From Lumnitzera littorea (Eukaryota > Streptophyta > Magnoliopsida > Myrtales > Combretaceae), in the NCBI GenBank assembly GCA_024138015.1, contig JAMXBB010000001.1, forward strand, positions 91,034,463-91,098,462: 64,000 bases of DNA. The letters are read 5' to 3'. The notes under the pieces were generated by a model that ran no database searches, was not told the origin of the DNA, and saw only the letters and a program-made list of their open reading frames with translations. Below, piece after piece: positions 1-12,007 of the stretch (its first letter is position 1; each line of letters starts with the position of its first letter). A program made the translations under genes and the position numbers.

Positions 1-2080
1 TAATGATTGGTGAAGAAAATAATAAAATAAATAAATAAATGAAAGAAAGAAATTGGAAGGAAAGGAAAATAAGTAGAAACTAAATATATTGAAATTCATA
101 AAGAAAAAAGATTTATAAGTTCTATAAGGTATCATATACCTTATATAATTTACAAGGTATCGGCTTAAAGGATAGTTCCAAAGTGTCATAGAATAGGGTA
201 TAAGTAACAAAGCTTGGAAACCTATACTTATAGGGTAATATACTGGTATGGCCTCATATCTTACTCACCTCTCATATCCATACCCTACCCTGTACCTACT
301 CACCCCTCATACCCATACTCTACCCTGTACCTACTCACCCCTATCAAATAGGTTATATATAAATTAAATAAAATATTATTGATCAAGCGTATACATTAAT
401 AGTAAAGCTTAACCATATTTTTAGTTAAAAGGTCTCTTTGACTTAATTTAAGCTAATTAAGCAGCTTATTATAAATTAATTCTTATGTCTAATAGGATAT
501 TGTAGTTGTCATAACTCGTCATTAATAATACTTTTAGGTACATAAAATTCCATCTATAATATTAAAAAAATGAAAGGATATGTGCATATGTGCTATAATA
601 CACATGCAACAACTTAAAATAGCAACATAAAACATAAATGATGGAGTAAAATATACATTTACGTACACCCAACATGTAAATAGTTAATCATAACCATGAT
701 TCATGTATAATAATAGTTGTAGTTCAAGCAAGTAACATGTCATCAATTTTTCATTTACCTCCTTAGTCGCGTAGCTAATCATTGTAATATTATAGGGGTT
801 CCTTAAGAAAATCAAAATCATATAAAGATCAGTGAATACTAAACAATTCTTAAATTAACTTAAACTATATATTTTCAATTTCCATATATCTCTTATCATC
901 CTAAATTTTTCAAGTATTTTTAATTAGAAGGATCATAAATCATATTCAAGTGTTTTACAATTCACAAGGGTTGATTTAGAATTTGAGTTATTGGAGAAAT
1001 TTGTCATTTTTAATAATACTTAAACTTGATGGTGTTATGTTAGGGAAAATGAGTTTTTCTCAACTTTTATTCAAGAATATTTAATGTTATTTTATCGCAT
1101 AAATATTAAGGTGGCCCCTTTTAATGGAGCCATGTTATGTGGATGTGAATGTAGTGGTGGTGATTATTGATGTTTTCGAGCTAAGGGAAGAGAGAGATAC
1201 TAAAGTTTAAATTGGCTAGGTTAAACCAATTCCTATGCGCAAAATTTTTTTATATGTTAAGAGACAATTTAGTAAGGTGACTTTAAGAAGATTTACCAAT
1301 GACATGGTTACATTTGGACAACTACAGTGATGGTGGAATTGAAGTACATGCTGAGTGCTTTTCATAGATAGTCTTAATTTTAGATTTGTGTGGGTGACAA
1401 AGAGAAGAAGAGACGAAAATAAGAGATTAAGTTTATTCATATAAAATAGAAAGAAAAGGAGAAAGAAAGAGGTAATAGGACTACAAGAGAGAGAAAGTAT
1501 AATAACATTTAGAAAAGAAAGTGAATTGAAGTATAATAGTTAAGAGGTGTTAAGGTGACAAATGATGAGGGCTTTGGGAACAATGTGTTATACTTTAGAA
1601 TTGTCTTAAGTGGATTTGTGGTCAATTCATAAAATGACTTCTTTTCTTTCTGTTTTGTTTTGCATTTTAGATATTATGTGTATATTATGATTGTTTCTAA
1701 TATATTTTTTGTAAAGTTTTCAATAAAATTTCACAAGTTTGAAATTAATCATGGTATACTTATATGACATTGCATTATTTAAGATACCAATATTAATTTA
1801 TTGTTGCTTAGCTTCGAAGACTTTATATTTCTAGTTTTGAATATTTGTTGGTCTTACATTGTGTTAGAGAATTATTAGAGCATAGTTATTATATTTTTAA
1901 AATATCTTATTTTGTTCCTATTTTAGTTATTTATTACATCCTTTTCTTTTCTAAAGTATGTTATTATCTAAATTATGACTAATGGCTTGAGGATTTTATC
2001 ATTGCTCTAATTATTAATATTATATAAATTAATTATCTAAAATATTTTCATTTTTTTACTTTGCTAAGGCCATTGTAGTT
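1..2080. other. A+T-rich intergenic DNA, no gene seen
   Basis: About 2 kb of low-complexity, A+T-rich sequence. Short open frames occur on both strands but none has recognisable domains, plausible splice context or codon bias. Apart from a short tandem repeat near 262-343, I see nothing that can be named. Confidence 0.6.
262..343. repeat. 35-bp tandem repeat, about 2.3 copies
   Basis: Two full copies of a 35-bp pyrimidine-rich unit, beginning TACTCACC and ending CCCTGTACC, follow each other directly. A partial third copy (TACTCACCCC) follows. The copies differ at a few positions. It looks like a small local minisatellite and has no evident function. Confidence 0.8.
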
Positions 2081-2082
2081 GA

Positions 2083-2135
2083 TGTAGGCAAGTGCACCTA
2101 TTAGCTTATAATATAGCAGATATAAGTTTGAATGT
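2083..2135. mobile_element. LTR-terminus-like fragment related to the 4-13 kb gypsy element
   Basis: From 2083 the sequence TGTAGGCAAGTGCACCTAT, followed by TTATAATATAGCA, closely matches the inner end of the LTR that begins near 12048 (TGTAGACTAGTGCACCTAT, then TTATAATATAGCA). Both are preceded by TTGA. The match fades within about 50-100 bp. I infer the end of another, more divergent LTR of the same family, with its remaining boundaries lost. A distant captured copy of the 3' LTR end is an alternative. Confidence 0.4.
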
Positions 2136-2949
2136 CGATTGTAATTCTTGTAAAGTTATCAATCTTAACCTTAAGCTAAACTCGAGTACTCTAAATAATC
2201 TTACGAGTTAATGAAACTAAGTAAGATAAAAATTTTATTAAATTATGAAATCGAATATTGTATCGATAATAAAAACCTTAAAAATTTGATCGAAACCTAA
2301 ATCAAGTACAAAAACCTTAAATTCTATATACGCGTAAATACCCAAAATCAAATTCGAACTTAACAAAAACCCTAAAACTATAATTTTAAAGTTGGAAAAT
2401 GAATAAATTACCTTAGTAGTAATAAAATCCTAAACAAATATAATTATCAATCAAAACACGTAATCACGTAAAATTGTTAACGAATACGTTGAAATAACTC
2501 GTAAATATTATAAATGTAACAAGTAACAATTGAATTAATAAATTTTTGTAAAACTTCAATATTATTTTATAAAAACTAAATTTATAATTTTTGTATTTGA
2601 AAAAATATAATATTTTTATTTTTATTTTTAGTTTTCCTCCTTTCCCTTTCTTTTTCTTTTCCCCATTTCTCCTCCATTGCCATGTTCCCAACTTTTGGAA
2701 ATTTTCAATGCACAAGTGTTACTTCATTAGTTTTACCATGTGCTAAAAAAATGAGATAAAAATCAAGGAAAAGTAAGATCATGTCTTATCTAAATTAATG
2801 CCACATCTTACCTCAATTTTCTTTTCTTTTTTGTTTTACCCTCATAAAATTGCAATTGTTGTGCTTATGTGTAACACATTTGGAAATACAAAAGCAAAAC
2901 ACATAAAATTCTCTTGTTTTCTTTCTCTTTTAAACCATGAAAAATCCAC

Positions 2950-2954
<5 letters not shown>

Positions 2955-2997
<43 letters not shown>
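2955..2997. repeat. (TC)n microsatellite
   Basis: An uninterrupted TC dinucleotide run of roughly 20 units. A short reading frame passing through it would encode a Ser/Leu run and is not credible as a gene. Confidence 0.95.
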
Positions 2998-3000
<3 letters not shown>

Positions 3001-3059
3001 TTGAATTCAAAGGACAATAATTAAGAAGAAGAAGAAAAGCTTAAGATTACTCATTCAAG

Positions 3060-3810
3060 ATACTTCAAAAAGTATTTAGTATGTATACTATGTTTATTTT
3101 GTATTAAATATTTTTATGTGTTTATATACATATGTAACATAAGGTTATGTATTAGAAATATCAATAAAATTTGTATTTCTTTATGTATAAATATTCATAA
3201 GTGTATAAATACTAAAGTATGTTCATGTATATATACATGTTATATTTACTCTGAAATATAAAAGCCTAGATGTACATATATCTATATATGTATTCACGTG
3301 TATACTATATGAATAATTAGGTTTGTATAATCTTTATTACATGTTATATGTATATTATGTCACCGAAATTATATTTATATATTTATGTATGTATAAAATA
3401 CACAAATACTAACCTAGGGCATATATTCAGTATCTATACATATGTGTGTATATAATAGTATTCGATTATGTATTTTCAAAATATAAATATATGTATATTC
3501 ATGGATGTGACATATATATATAGGCATTTGTGATCGTATATAACACTATGTATATTAAGTATTTTTAGTGTATATACATATGTATGAATACCGTGTAAGT
3601 ATATACATACATATATGTATGTACTATATTTAGAGTTATGTTATTATAATACATAGGTATATTATACGTATAAAAATACATATAGAAATAGTATGGTATA
3701 TATAGAAATACAGGTATATTCAAATAGTATATATGTAATATACTATAATATTAATTTAATAAATAAAGTAAAGTAGTAAATATGAATATATATATATATA
3801 TATATTCACC
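3060..3810. repeat. Degenerate TATA/ATGTAT-rich low-complexity tract
   Basis: About 750 bp built mostly from TATATG, ATGTAT and ACATAT motifs with occasional longer (TA)n runs, for example near 3788-3804. There is no fixed repeat period and no coding potential. It is flanked by other A+T-rich DNA leading into the 3' LTR near 4250. Confidence 0.7.
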
Positions 3811-4249
3811 GTAAGCCTTAAAGAATTTTAAAATAACTAATTTATAAAATTTAGTAAAATATAATAATAAATATTATTATATACATATTATGTAAAAATA
3901 CAAAATAAGAAAAGATGGAAAAAGTACAAAAAAATTTGGAAATGACATGTAGCATTCCCCTATGCTGCTACGTCAGCATTAACTAAATATAATTAAATTC
4001 ATAATTAAAAAAATAATAAAATAATTAATTAATTAGAAAATTAATAAAGTAATAAAAATAAATTAAATAAGTCTTAAGCCTAAAAAATTAGCAAAATAAG
4101 TAAATTATGGAAAAATAGACTTAAAAATAAGAAAATTTCAAAATNTATGAGTTTAATATTTATGTTATTATAATTATGTTGTGATATTGTTTGCACTTGC
4201 ATAACTCTGAGTTATTAGTTATAGTAATAGCCTTGTACATTATATAAAG

Positions 4250-6046
4250 GGTAGTCGATTAAAAGGAAAATTAATTTATAGTCTTTTGCACGATATACAA
4301 CACTTACCATGACTAACCTCCTTAGGTCATGATATCGATCCCTTAAAGACTTTGACTATTAGTACTTACTAAATATCTATTATCTAACCGGTAAATTAAA
4401 TTTCAAGAAACTTAAAGTAAATCTAAATTACTAATAAAACTAAATTAAAGATTAGCTAAGACACAATTCAAGAATTAACAAGAAAGTAATTCAATTAATT
4501 CAAGATTCAATGTTGTACCTAGATCTTGTTTTCTCTAAATCTAACATGTGATTTTCTGAAAGATCATCTAATTTATTCTTGGGGAAAATGCAAAAAACCT
4601 TCCTAAACTTTGACTTAGGTGCGGATTTTTTTCTTAAACTTTCAAAATGAGATTATTGCCTGCCTAAACTTTAAAAAATTGGCAAAAAAATCTCCGTAAC
4701 CCTTAAACTTTGATTTTGGTGCATAAAAACCCCTTAAACTTTGATTTTGGTGCATAAAAACCCCTTAAACTTTGATTTTGGTGTATAAACACCCCTCTAA
4801 ACTATGAGGCGCTTAGGAGTATTTATGTACAAAAATCAAAGTTTAGGAGGTGTTTAAGCACCAAAATCAAAGTTTATAAGGTATTTATATACTAAAATTA
4901 AAGTTTAAAAGGATATATGGATTATTTGCCAATTTATGAAAGTTTAGAAGATCAAAAACCTCATTTTGAAAGTTCAGGAGGTCAATCCACACCTAAATCA
5001 AAGTTTTGGGGGGGGAAGTTTTATAATTTCCCCTTTCTTTTTTAATCTTTCTTGACCAAAATAACTTTCTACCAAAATTAATCATTTTCTCAAGCCAATT
5101 AACCCTAATTCTAAAATCACCTATTGAAATCTCTTCTTAATAGCATGACCTAAGATTGTATTATTGAACAATGAATTCTCTATACTTTAATTTAAAATTT
5201 CGAAAAGAATCTAGCAAATTATCTCTAATCTTGCAATAATTCTTATCGATTATATCTAGATTTAATTTTATAAGAAATCTCTCAATTCTCCTATAAGATA
5301 GCAAACTTTAGATTATTACCTATGAAAGTAATAAGCCAAATCACGAAGCAAACATAGTTGAATAAAAAAAACAATAAAGAACTAAATTAATCAATAATAA
5401 CCATGTCACATGAATATATCTAGGTTTTACAAGACATAGATATTAAAAATCTACTCACTATATATTATAAAATAAGAATCTAAAAACAAATTATAGAAAA
5501 GAGTAAAAAAGAAAATCATGAAATCCAAATAAAAATTAAATCTTGAAATCTTCTCTTCTCCTCACTTTCATGATTGTTCTTGACTTCAAAAACTTTCTAA
5601 AATTCATACTAAAAAGTTCTTTCAAATAAACCTTAATAAGCCTTTATATATAAAGAATTTTAAAAAATAGGTCAGTTGGAAAAGACATGATTAAAGATAC
5701 AACCGTGTCTTTTGGTCGTATCCTTTATTATGCTTCACATTTGTCTTTTTATTTTTTTCTTTTCAAACTGGAAACAACACAACCAACGATATGGTCGTGT
5801 CCTAAGTTGTAATGGTTAAAAATCAGCTCTTAATTTGCTTGGAAACGACACGATCATATCATTCAACTGTGTTGATCTTCAAACCTTTATAATTTGCGTA
5901 TTTTAGCTTTGATTTGAGCAAAATTTGTTTTTATCTTCTTATTTTTCCACATAAATCGCTTCAAAACTTAGAAAACAAAAATTTACTCAATTAAGGAAAA
6001 TCATCGAAAATCACCAAATAAAATATGTGTAATTAGGAACTTATCA
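4250..6046 (-). repeat. 3' LTR of the 4-13 kb gypsy element, with insertion
   Basis: This copy matches the right LTR (12048-13374) almost base for base over long stretches, for example around 4390-4575 and 5040-6046, including the segment next to ATTTATTCTT. It ends ...AACTTATCA at 6046, where the partner ends ...AACTCATCA. A 453-bp inverted-repeat element interrupts it at 4581-5033. Without that insert the LTR is about 1.3 kb, like its partner. The low-coordinate end is poorly conserved, and my 4250 boundary is approximate. Confidence 0.8.
4581..5033. mobile_element. Inverted-repeat (foldback/MITE-like) insertion inside the 3' LTR
   Basis: The segment starts GGGGAAAATGCAAAAAACC and ends in its imperfect reverse complement (...ATAATTTCCCC). 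The arms repeat related units such as AAACTTTGATTTTGGTG in one orientation, then inverted in the other, so most of the 453 bp can fold on itself. The right LTR lacks it: there, ATTTATTCTTTAATATTTCTTGACC-like sequence is continuous. This proves insertion after the LTR pair formed. A pyrimidine-rich flank repeated on both sides may be the target duplication (about 8-9 bp, Mutator-type), but low complexity makes this uncertain. It has no coding capacity. Confidence 0.8.
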
Positions 6047-7446
6047 AACTTCCCTACACTTAAGAATTTGTTTGTTCTCAAGCAAATAAATCAAAGAAAA
6101 ATTAGGACAAAAATTCTTAAGTTAAAACCATCACTGCCTAGAAAATCGACAAAAAATTACACTTAACCTAAAAAGATTTAACATTCAAATCTAATCAATT
6201 TTCTTTAAATAACTTCCTTAACTCTTATACTTAAATCTTTTCTCCAATGTCTAAAGGACACAAAGAATCAAAGTTCACAAACTAATCTATATAAATTAAA
6301 GTTTAATTGAATCATTTAATTAAGGATTTCTATACTCATACTCAAGATTAGATTTAATATCTTGCCAATTAGGAAAGAGTTATAAATTTTTTTTAACCTA
6401 CTTAGCTAAAATATATGCAACCTTCTTTTCAATCTCGTTAATTGCTATAATTCAGAGTGAAGACATACTACGTCAACTCATCCTTTGATCATCCCCTTAA
6501 CACGTACTTTCGTTGGGAAGGCTTCAAATTCACTGAATTTATGTTATTAATTAAGGACGATTGTTTTGGCAATGGGAAAAGATCTCGCTCTTCTAACAGA
6601 CCAAGACCAAGACCAATCCATACTAACTTAGCCCTTATATTGGTAACGAGAAAGAACCTTGCTCTTTTGAGGGAACAAAAACAATCCATACTAACTCATT
6701 CCTTAAGCTTATTTTGGCATTAATAGTGGAATTCAACCTCGCTCTTTTAAAGGACCAATGATATTCTTACCAATTTTTCCTTTTTTTCTATTTTTTTTAT
6801 ATCACTTTTTACCTCCAACTATTTCAAGTTTTTTGGGGTTTCTTAAAAGACAAATTTTATTTATTTATTTACTAAGGATTATAGGGTTCTAAAGTAATAT
6901 AAGAAGAAAGCAAACATTAAAGAAAGCTTTAAAAATAATCATGATTAACTCCTAACTAATGATATTGGTTTAATCCTAAGTACTAAAATCCTAAGTTAAA
7001 TAATCTTTAACTTTACTCCATAAAGATTTTACTTATCAACTCTGGCATCGTGTAATTCAAACATCAAAGATCAAAAATTAAAATAAATTCAACTCATTAG
7101 AAGTTATCAATTTCCAAATAATTACAAGTCAATAATAAAATAAGGTTAAATGTGAAAAAATTAGTCTCCTACGTAACAAAATTTTATATATCCTCTTCCC
7201 CACACTAAAAACTATACATTGTCCCTAATGTACAAATTAAGTCACATAATAGAAAAGATATAAATCAAAATGGCCATCGGTAAGATGATATAAAAATGGA
7301 AAACAAAAATTGATACTCCCCTGAAAATTTGAGTAACACGATTCATAAATGCAAGAAGTCAGAAATTTGAAGTTTGAAGTAATCCAAATCAAACGTAATC
7401 TCTAACATGAGCTTCAAATTTCCAAGACATCAACTCCACATTCCTC

Positions 7447-7565
7447 CTAATCAGAGGTATCATCCATAATTTCATCCTCATTATCTTTGTATTCCTCATC
7501 CTCCTCATCATCATTGACATCTTCAACCAAACTCTCCTCCAAAGCTCCTTTCTTTAAACTTATAA
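7447..7565 (-). pseudogene. Acidic C-terminal reading frame in the element's 3' region
   Basis: A minus-strand open frame of about 39 codons ends at a TAG (7447-7449) after a strongly acidic tail (EDVNDDEEDEEYKDNED, then DDTSD). It has no in-frame start within the open part and a stop lies just upstream. The composition suggests the 3' end of a former coding region carried by the element rather than chance A+T-rich sequence. I do not recognise the family, and it may be unrelated to any protein. Confidence 0.3.
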
Positions 7566-8411
7566 TTTAGTTCTTGGTACCATGTTCCTCTACAAAAGGA
7601 AGGAAGATTTAGGTTAAATTTCTAATATAATAGAGCTTCCCTACACTTAGAATAAGGAAATAGACTAAAAAATCATGACTAAGTGTGGAAAATAAACACT
7701 ATAACTCATTGAGAAATTTTGTCAAACACTTGATATGCATATAAAATTTAGTTGTGTTCTTGAGAAATCCTTCCTTCAATCCTAACAACTATTATTACAA
7801 AAGAAATTCCAAGCATGCTTAAACTCCTAATTCCTTAATGACATGAATCAATAGCACTTGTATGTTAATTAAACACTAAAGCCCTAAGTGCTAAATTGAA
7901 GAAAAAGGCACATAAAGCAATAAAATTCAACACTTCAACTCAAACATTCAAGAATCTCGTGCCTATAGTAATGTACTACAAATGATATGGTCATGCCATA
8001 ACTCATGTTTTGCAAACCCAAAGATTAGTACCAATTTAAAAACATAGTCATGTTCATCATGCACACTACCCTTCTTCTCAAAACAAGTCATGAACACACT
8101 CTAACTAACTTGCAAAAGCTTCTAATTCTAACTACTCTATCATGCACAAGAGCCTAATCCAAGTATATTTTTCAGAAAAATTAGAGAAAAAGAGGAATTA
8201 AGAACTTACATGGATTGTTGAAGTAGTGAGAGTAGTAGAGATTCTTGAATTTATGTGAATTTGTGTGTTCTTATGTGTTGTATGTGAGAGAAAATGTGAG
8301 GAAGGAGGAAGGCATGAGCAAGAGGGAGAAAATGATAGTGTTAGGTGTGAGAGGAAAATTGCAAGGAGGAAAAACCATGTTGGATGTGAGTAGATGTATT
8401 TATAATGGTTG

Positions 8412-8620
8412 TGACACAACCCGAGACATGATCATGTCTCGTGGTCGTGTAACAATCTATGTTGTGGTCAGTTTTGCATACCTAGGAATGACATAGTCTA
8501 AGGTATGACTGTATCTCGTAACCATGTAACAATCTCTACTACAAGCTCAAATGTTGCCTAGAATTCATACGATTTAGGATATAATCATATCCTATGACCA
8601 TGTATTACACTGTTTTTGTT
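8412..8620. repeat. Three degenerate palindrome-bearing repeat units
   Basis: Three successive units of roughly 75 bp each contain an inverted repeat, then a CGTAACCATGTAACAATCT-like segment. Unit one has a perfect 20-bp palindrome, CGAGACATGATCATGTCTCG (8422-8441). Unit three has AGGATAT-AATC-ATATCCT. Unit two is eroded. Related GACACGACC/GGTCGTGTC words recur in both LTRs near 5690-5870 and 12970-13160, so the module belongs to the element. Confidence 0.7.
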
Positions 8621-8828
8621 TTTTCCTCTTTTAACTTTTTTTTAATTATATATATTTTTATTTTTATTTATGCATGCCTGACCCAAATGTAAGAATTGAA
8701 AAATAAAAGAAACTTAAAGAAACAAAAGTACTAAATAAAAAAAATGAATCAAAGAAATCTAATGCAAAAGTTAAACTAAAAGGAAAACTTATTATGTTAT
8801 ATTTATAAATTTTGAAATTTCAGTTAGC

Positions 8829-8861
8829 TTCCGAGGCACTACCTCGGAAACCCCGTAGGGG
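8829..8861. other. Two adjacent perfect hairpins
   Basis: TTCCGAGG-cacta-CCTCGGAA (8-bp stem, 5-nt loop) is followed one base later by CCCC-gta-GGGG. They stand out as a G+C-rich island in A+T-rich DNA, inside the gypsy element's 3' region. A structural role in element RNA is possible but inferred. Confidence 0.6.
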
Positions 8862-9239
8862 ACGCTATCTCCTTGACCCTTGCTTACTAACCAGCTAATG
8901 GGATCGCCATATCCGTAGTGGAACATAAAAACAAACTTGACCTAAAATGAAAAATAAAAGTATTAAAGTGCTAAGATAAACAATAAAAGTGTTTAACAAC
9001 TTAGGTTGCCTCCCAAAAGCACTATGTTTAATATCAATAGCTGAATGAAATGCATGGTTTACTTACCTTCATCCGATGGAGATGGATCTTTATCCTCACC
9101 TCACTTTTGAACCCTCTAAATAAGGCTTAACTTACCCCTTTTCCATTGGTATAGCAAATTCTCTTATTTAATTGCATAACTTCTACTAAATTTCTTCTTA
9201 TCACACCACTCATCAAACTCTTATTGCTCAAGTCTCTTC

Positions 9240-10229
9240 TTCTTATCAACTTTTCACTTAGATGGAGTGGTTGTCAATAATTTTGAGCTCCTCACTATAA
9301 AAGCATGTTTTAAAGGATCTTCTGGGTGTTTCTACTCCAAAATTGGTGGTTTTTCTTTATGAGGCTCTAACTTCCCTTCGTTTGGTCTACAAAATGGTTC
9401 AATCCCTGTCTTCACCATATTGAGTTCATTAGCTCCTAATTGAGCTACAGCTTTTGATTGGTTAAGGGTTTTCACTATTTCTCCATCTCCTATTTCTAAG
9501 CAATCATTCATAGGTTCTTTGACAAGTGTTTCCTGTACGCATTCAATAATAACAGCATTAAAAGTATCACCAACATAGATTATACCCACTGAATGAAGGG
9601 ACTTGTGCATTGAATCTAGATTCTAGAAAATAATTTTCTCATGTCTAACCCTTAAAATGAGCTTACGCTCACTAACATCTAATATAACCCTAGCAGTAGT
9701 TAGGAAGGGTCTACCTAAAATCAATGGTACCTTGAGATCCTCATCTATGTCAAGGATAACAAAATTTATTAGGAAAATGAATTTATCAACTCACACTACA
9801 ACATCCTCTATGATGCCTTTAGGATATATAATAGACCTATTAGCTAATTAAATGCACATGTGTATAGGTTTAGGTTCTCCTAATCCTAGCTTTTTAAATA
9901 ACTTAAATGGCATCAAGTTAATACTAACTCCTAAATCTACTAAAGCATTATTCATTGTCAACTTTCTAAGCATACAAGGTAAAGTAAAACTCCCTGGATC
10001 TTGTGATTTCTTCGGCAACTTCTTCTAGAGTAGTATTGAGCATTCTTCGTTCGGTGTGACAATTGAAAGATCCTCTAGCTTCCTCTTGTTCGATAGAAGA
10101 TCCTTGAGGAACCTTGTGTACTTTGGAATTTGCAATAAAACATCAATAAGAGGTAAGTTCACATGAAGTTGTTTAAAAAGATCGAGGAATTTTTTTAATT
10201 GCTTGGATGGATCAAGGTAATCTTATTTA
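9240..10229 (-). pseudogene. Ty3/gypsy aspartic protease relic
   Basis: Reading the minus strand, the recognisable order is a FLDLFKQLHVNLPL-like linker, then QDPGSFTLPCML, then the protease active-site region NNALVDLGVSINLMP (the canonical DLGAS motif is here DLGVS). These are followed by LGEPKPIHMC, RSIIYPKGIIEDV, VDKFIFLINFVILD and the ILGRPFL flap motif. That order is diagnostic for the protease and pre-RT spacer of plant gypsy polyproteins. After this a DPLKHAF-like spacer appears, and then the expected reverse transcriptase is absent. In-frame stops (for example after HMC and after IEDVVV) and a shift near 10020 show the frame is dead. It continues directly from the gag relic upstream. 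Confidence 0.85.
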
Positions 10230-11865
10230 AGTTGTTATGGATAGGAAATGGGTAGCTTGTACTCCTTCACTTTCAATGGCTTTACACTGTCTTTTGATCT
10301 TAGTGGTTTTAAACTTTCCTTACCCTTGACCTCCACTTCTTTCTTAGTCGCTTCCTTATCCTCCTTCTTCTCAACTTGTAGCTCTTTACTACTTCTCAGG
10401 GTTGTTGCATTGATATGCTCCTTAGGGTTTGTTTCAGTGTTCCCAGGCAATGATCCTTGTTATCTCTCATTCAGCATCTTGGCAAGTTGTCCAATTTGAT
10501 TCTTCAAGTTATAGATGGAGGCTTCTTAGTTCCTTAAAGAGGCTTCTATTTTGTTGCATTCTAGCCTCATTAGACTAAATGTATTTTTCTAAAAGGCTCT
10601 CTAACTTCTTCTCTAGAGTGGATGGGGGTGCTACTAGTTGTTGAAATCCCGATGGAAGTAAATTTGGTCTTTGCTATGGCTGATTCCTTGCTTACCACTA
10701 CCAGCCTTAACTCTAATCCTAACATCCCCATGAAAGATTAGGGTGATCTCTCTATTTTAGGTTGTAGGTATTGTTGTAAGGATTATACTGGGGTCTTATA
10801 GGTCTTCCTAAAAAATCAACCTGTTCTGTTTGCTCACAACGTACAATCCCTTATTGTATAAAGTTGTTGTGGTTGTTATGAACCGATCGAGAGGGATTCA
10901 ATTTTCTTACTCAACATCTCCACTTAAGTGGCTAGAGTCTGTATAGTATTAAGCTCAAATATGCCTATGACTTTTTGCTTCCCCCTTAGGTTCTCCCATT
11001 AGTAATTATTTATGGCCATACCATCTATCAAAGCCTATACTTCTTTTGGTGTCTTAGTATTCAGTATACTTCTAACTGTTGCATCTATCATTTGTCCTAT
11101 AAAAGGGTTAAGACCATTGTAAAATGTTTGCATTGCCATCCATAAAGGGAGGTCGTGATGTGGACATCGCCTTAATAAGTCTTTAAAGTGCTCTCATATG
11201 TTGTATAAGGTCTCACCCTCTATTTGGGCAAAAGATGAGATGTCAACTCTAAGCTTTATAGTTTTTGCAAACAGAAAATACTTCTTCAAGAATTTTTCCA
11301 ATAATTCATTCCAGGTTATGATTGAATTCCTTGCCAAGGAATTCAACTACTACTTAGCTCAACTACGTAAAGAAAACAAAAATAGGTATAGTTGAATAGC
11401 ATCATTAGTTGCCCCATTAATCTTAAAAGTATCACATATTTCCAAAAAACTAGAAATATGTGCATTAAGATCTTCGTCTTGGAGGTCGTCAAATTGTACA
11501 AACTACTGCACCATCTAAATAATGTTTGGCTTGATCTTGAAGTTATTGGCTGCAATAGTTAGTCGATTGATGCAAGACAGGGTACCAGTTAATGATGGTC
11601 GAGAGTAGTTCGACATGTTCCAATTCTAATCCTCATTATTGGCCATGATATTATTGGGTAAGCTTTTGTGATTAGATTCTTGTTCTACCACTTGATCCTT
11701 AACTTCACCCTCTAACAACTCTACTTCGTCTTTCAATTTAATAAGAGATTCTTAGTTAAGCGCCTCCACTGTTTCTTTGATAGATAATTGCCTCATATTG
11801 CGTAAAGTTGTCCTCTCAATCTTAGGATCAACTTTAATCAAATCCTTTGACCAACTTCTTGTCAT
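10230..11865 (-). pseudogene. Ty3/gypsy gag polyprotein relic
   Basis: A plausible start ATG at 11863-11865 begins MTRSWSKD, about 180 bp inside the right LTR. The capsid core is clear on the minus strand: FKIKPNIIQMVQ, FDDLQDEDLNAHISSFLEIC, ITTWNELLEKFLKKYF, IEGETLYNIWEHFKDLLRRC, then PHHDLPLWMAMQTFYNGLNP. That is the plant gypsy capsid family (retrotransposon gag). The C-terminal part ends in NTETNPKEHINATTLRS, the familiar gag-protease linker of this lineage, followed by a Lys/Glu-rich stretch (10235-10450). Several stops and at least two shifts interrupt it, so no capsid could be made. No intact zinc knuckle was found. Confidence 0.87.
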
Positions 11866-12007
11866 GCACTATACCAAAGAAAACGGAAAATTTAGTTAAA
11901 GATCACACCTAAAAATAAAAGAATTCGATAAAAGAAGAGAAATCGAGAAAAAGAAAAAATGGTTAGATTAATAAATCTATTAACTTTCTTAATGTCAAAA
12001 GTTACCG

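Larger units (their letters stand above)
6047..9239 (-). other. 3' internal region of the gypsy element, non-coding relic
   Basis: About 3.2 kb between the left LTR and the protease relic. It holds a purine-rich tract next to the LTR, direct repeats around 6580-6760 (several CTCGCTCTT-containing copies), an acidic open frame (7447-7565, minus), the palindromic repeats at 8412-8620 and the twin hairpins at 8829-8861. The minus-strand CTTTTGGGAGGCAACC near 9004-9020 resembles the sequence that commonly follows integrase in related plant elements. No RT, RNase H or integrase motif is visible. Confidence 0.6.

Noticed and set aside
2798..3004. Open frame ending in a Ser-Leu repeat
   Set aside because: Produced by the (TC)n microsatellite.
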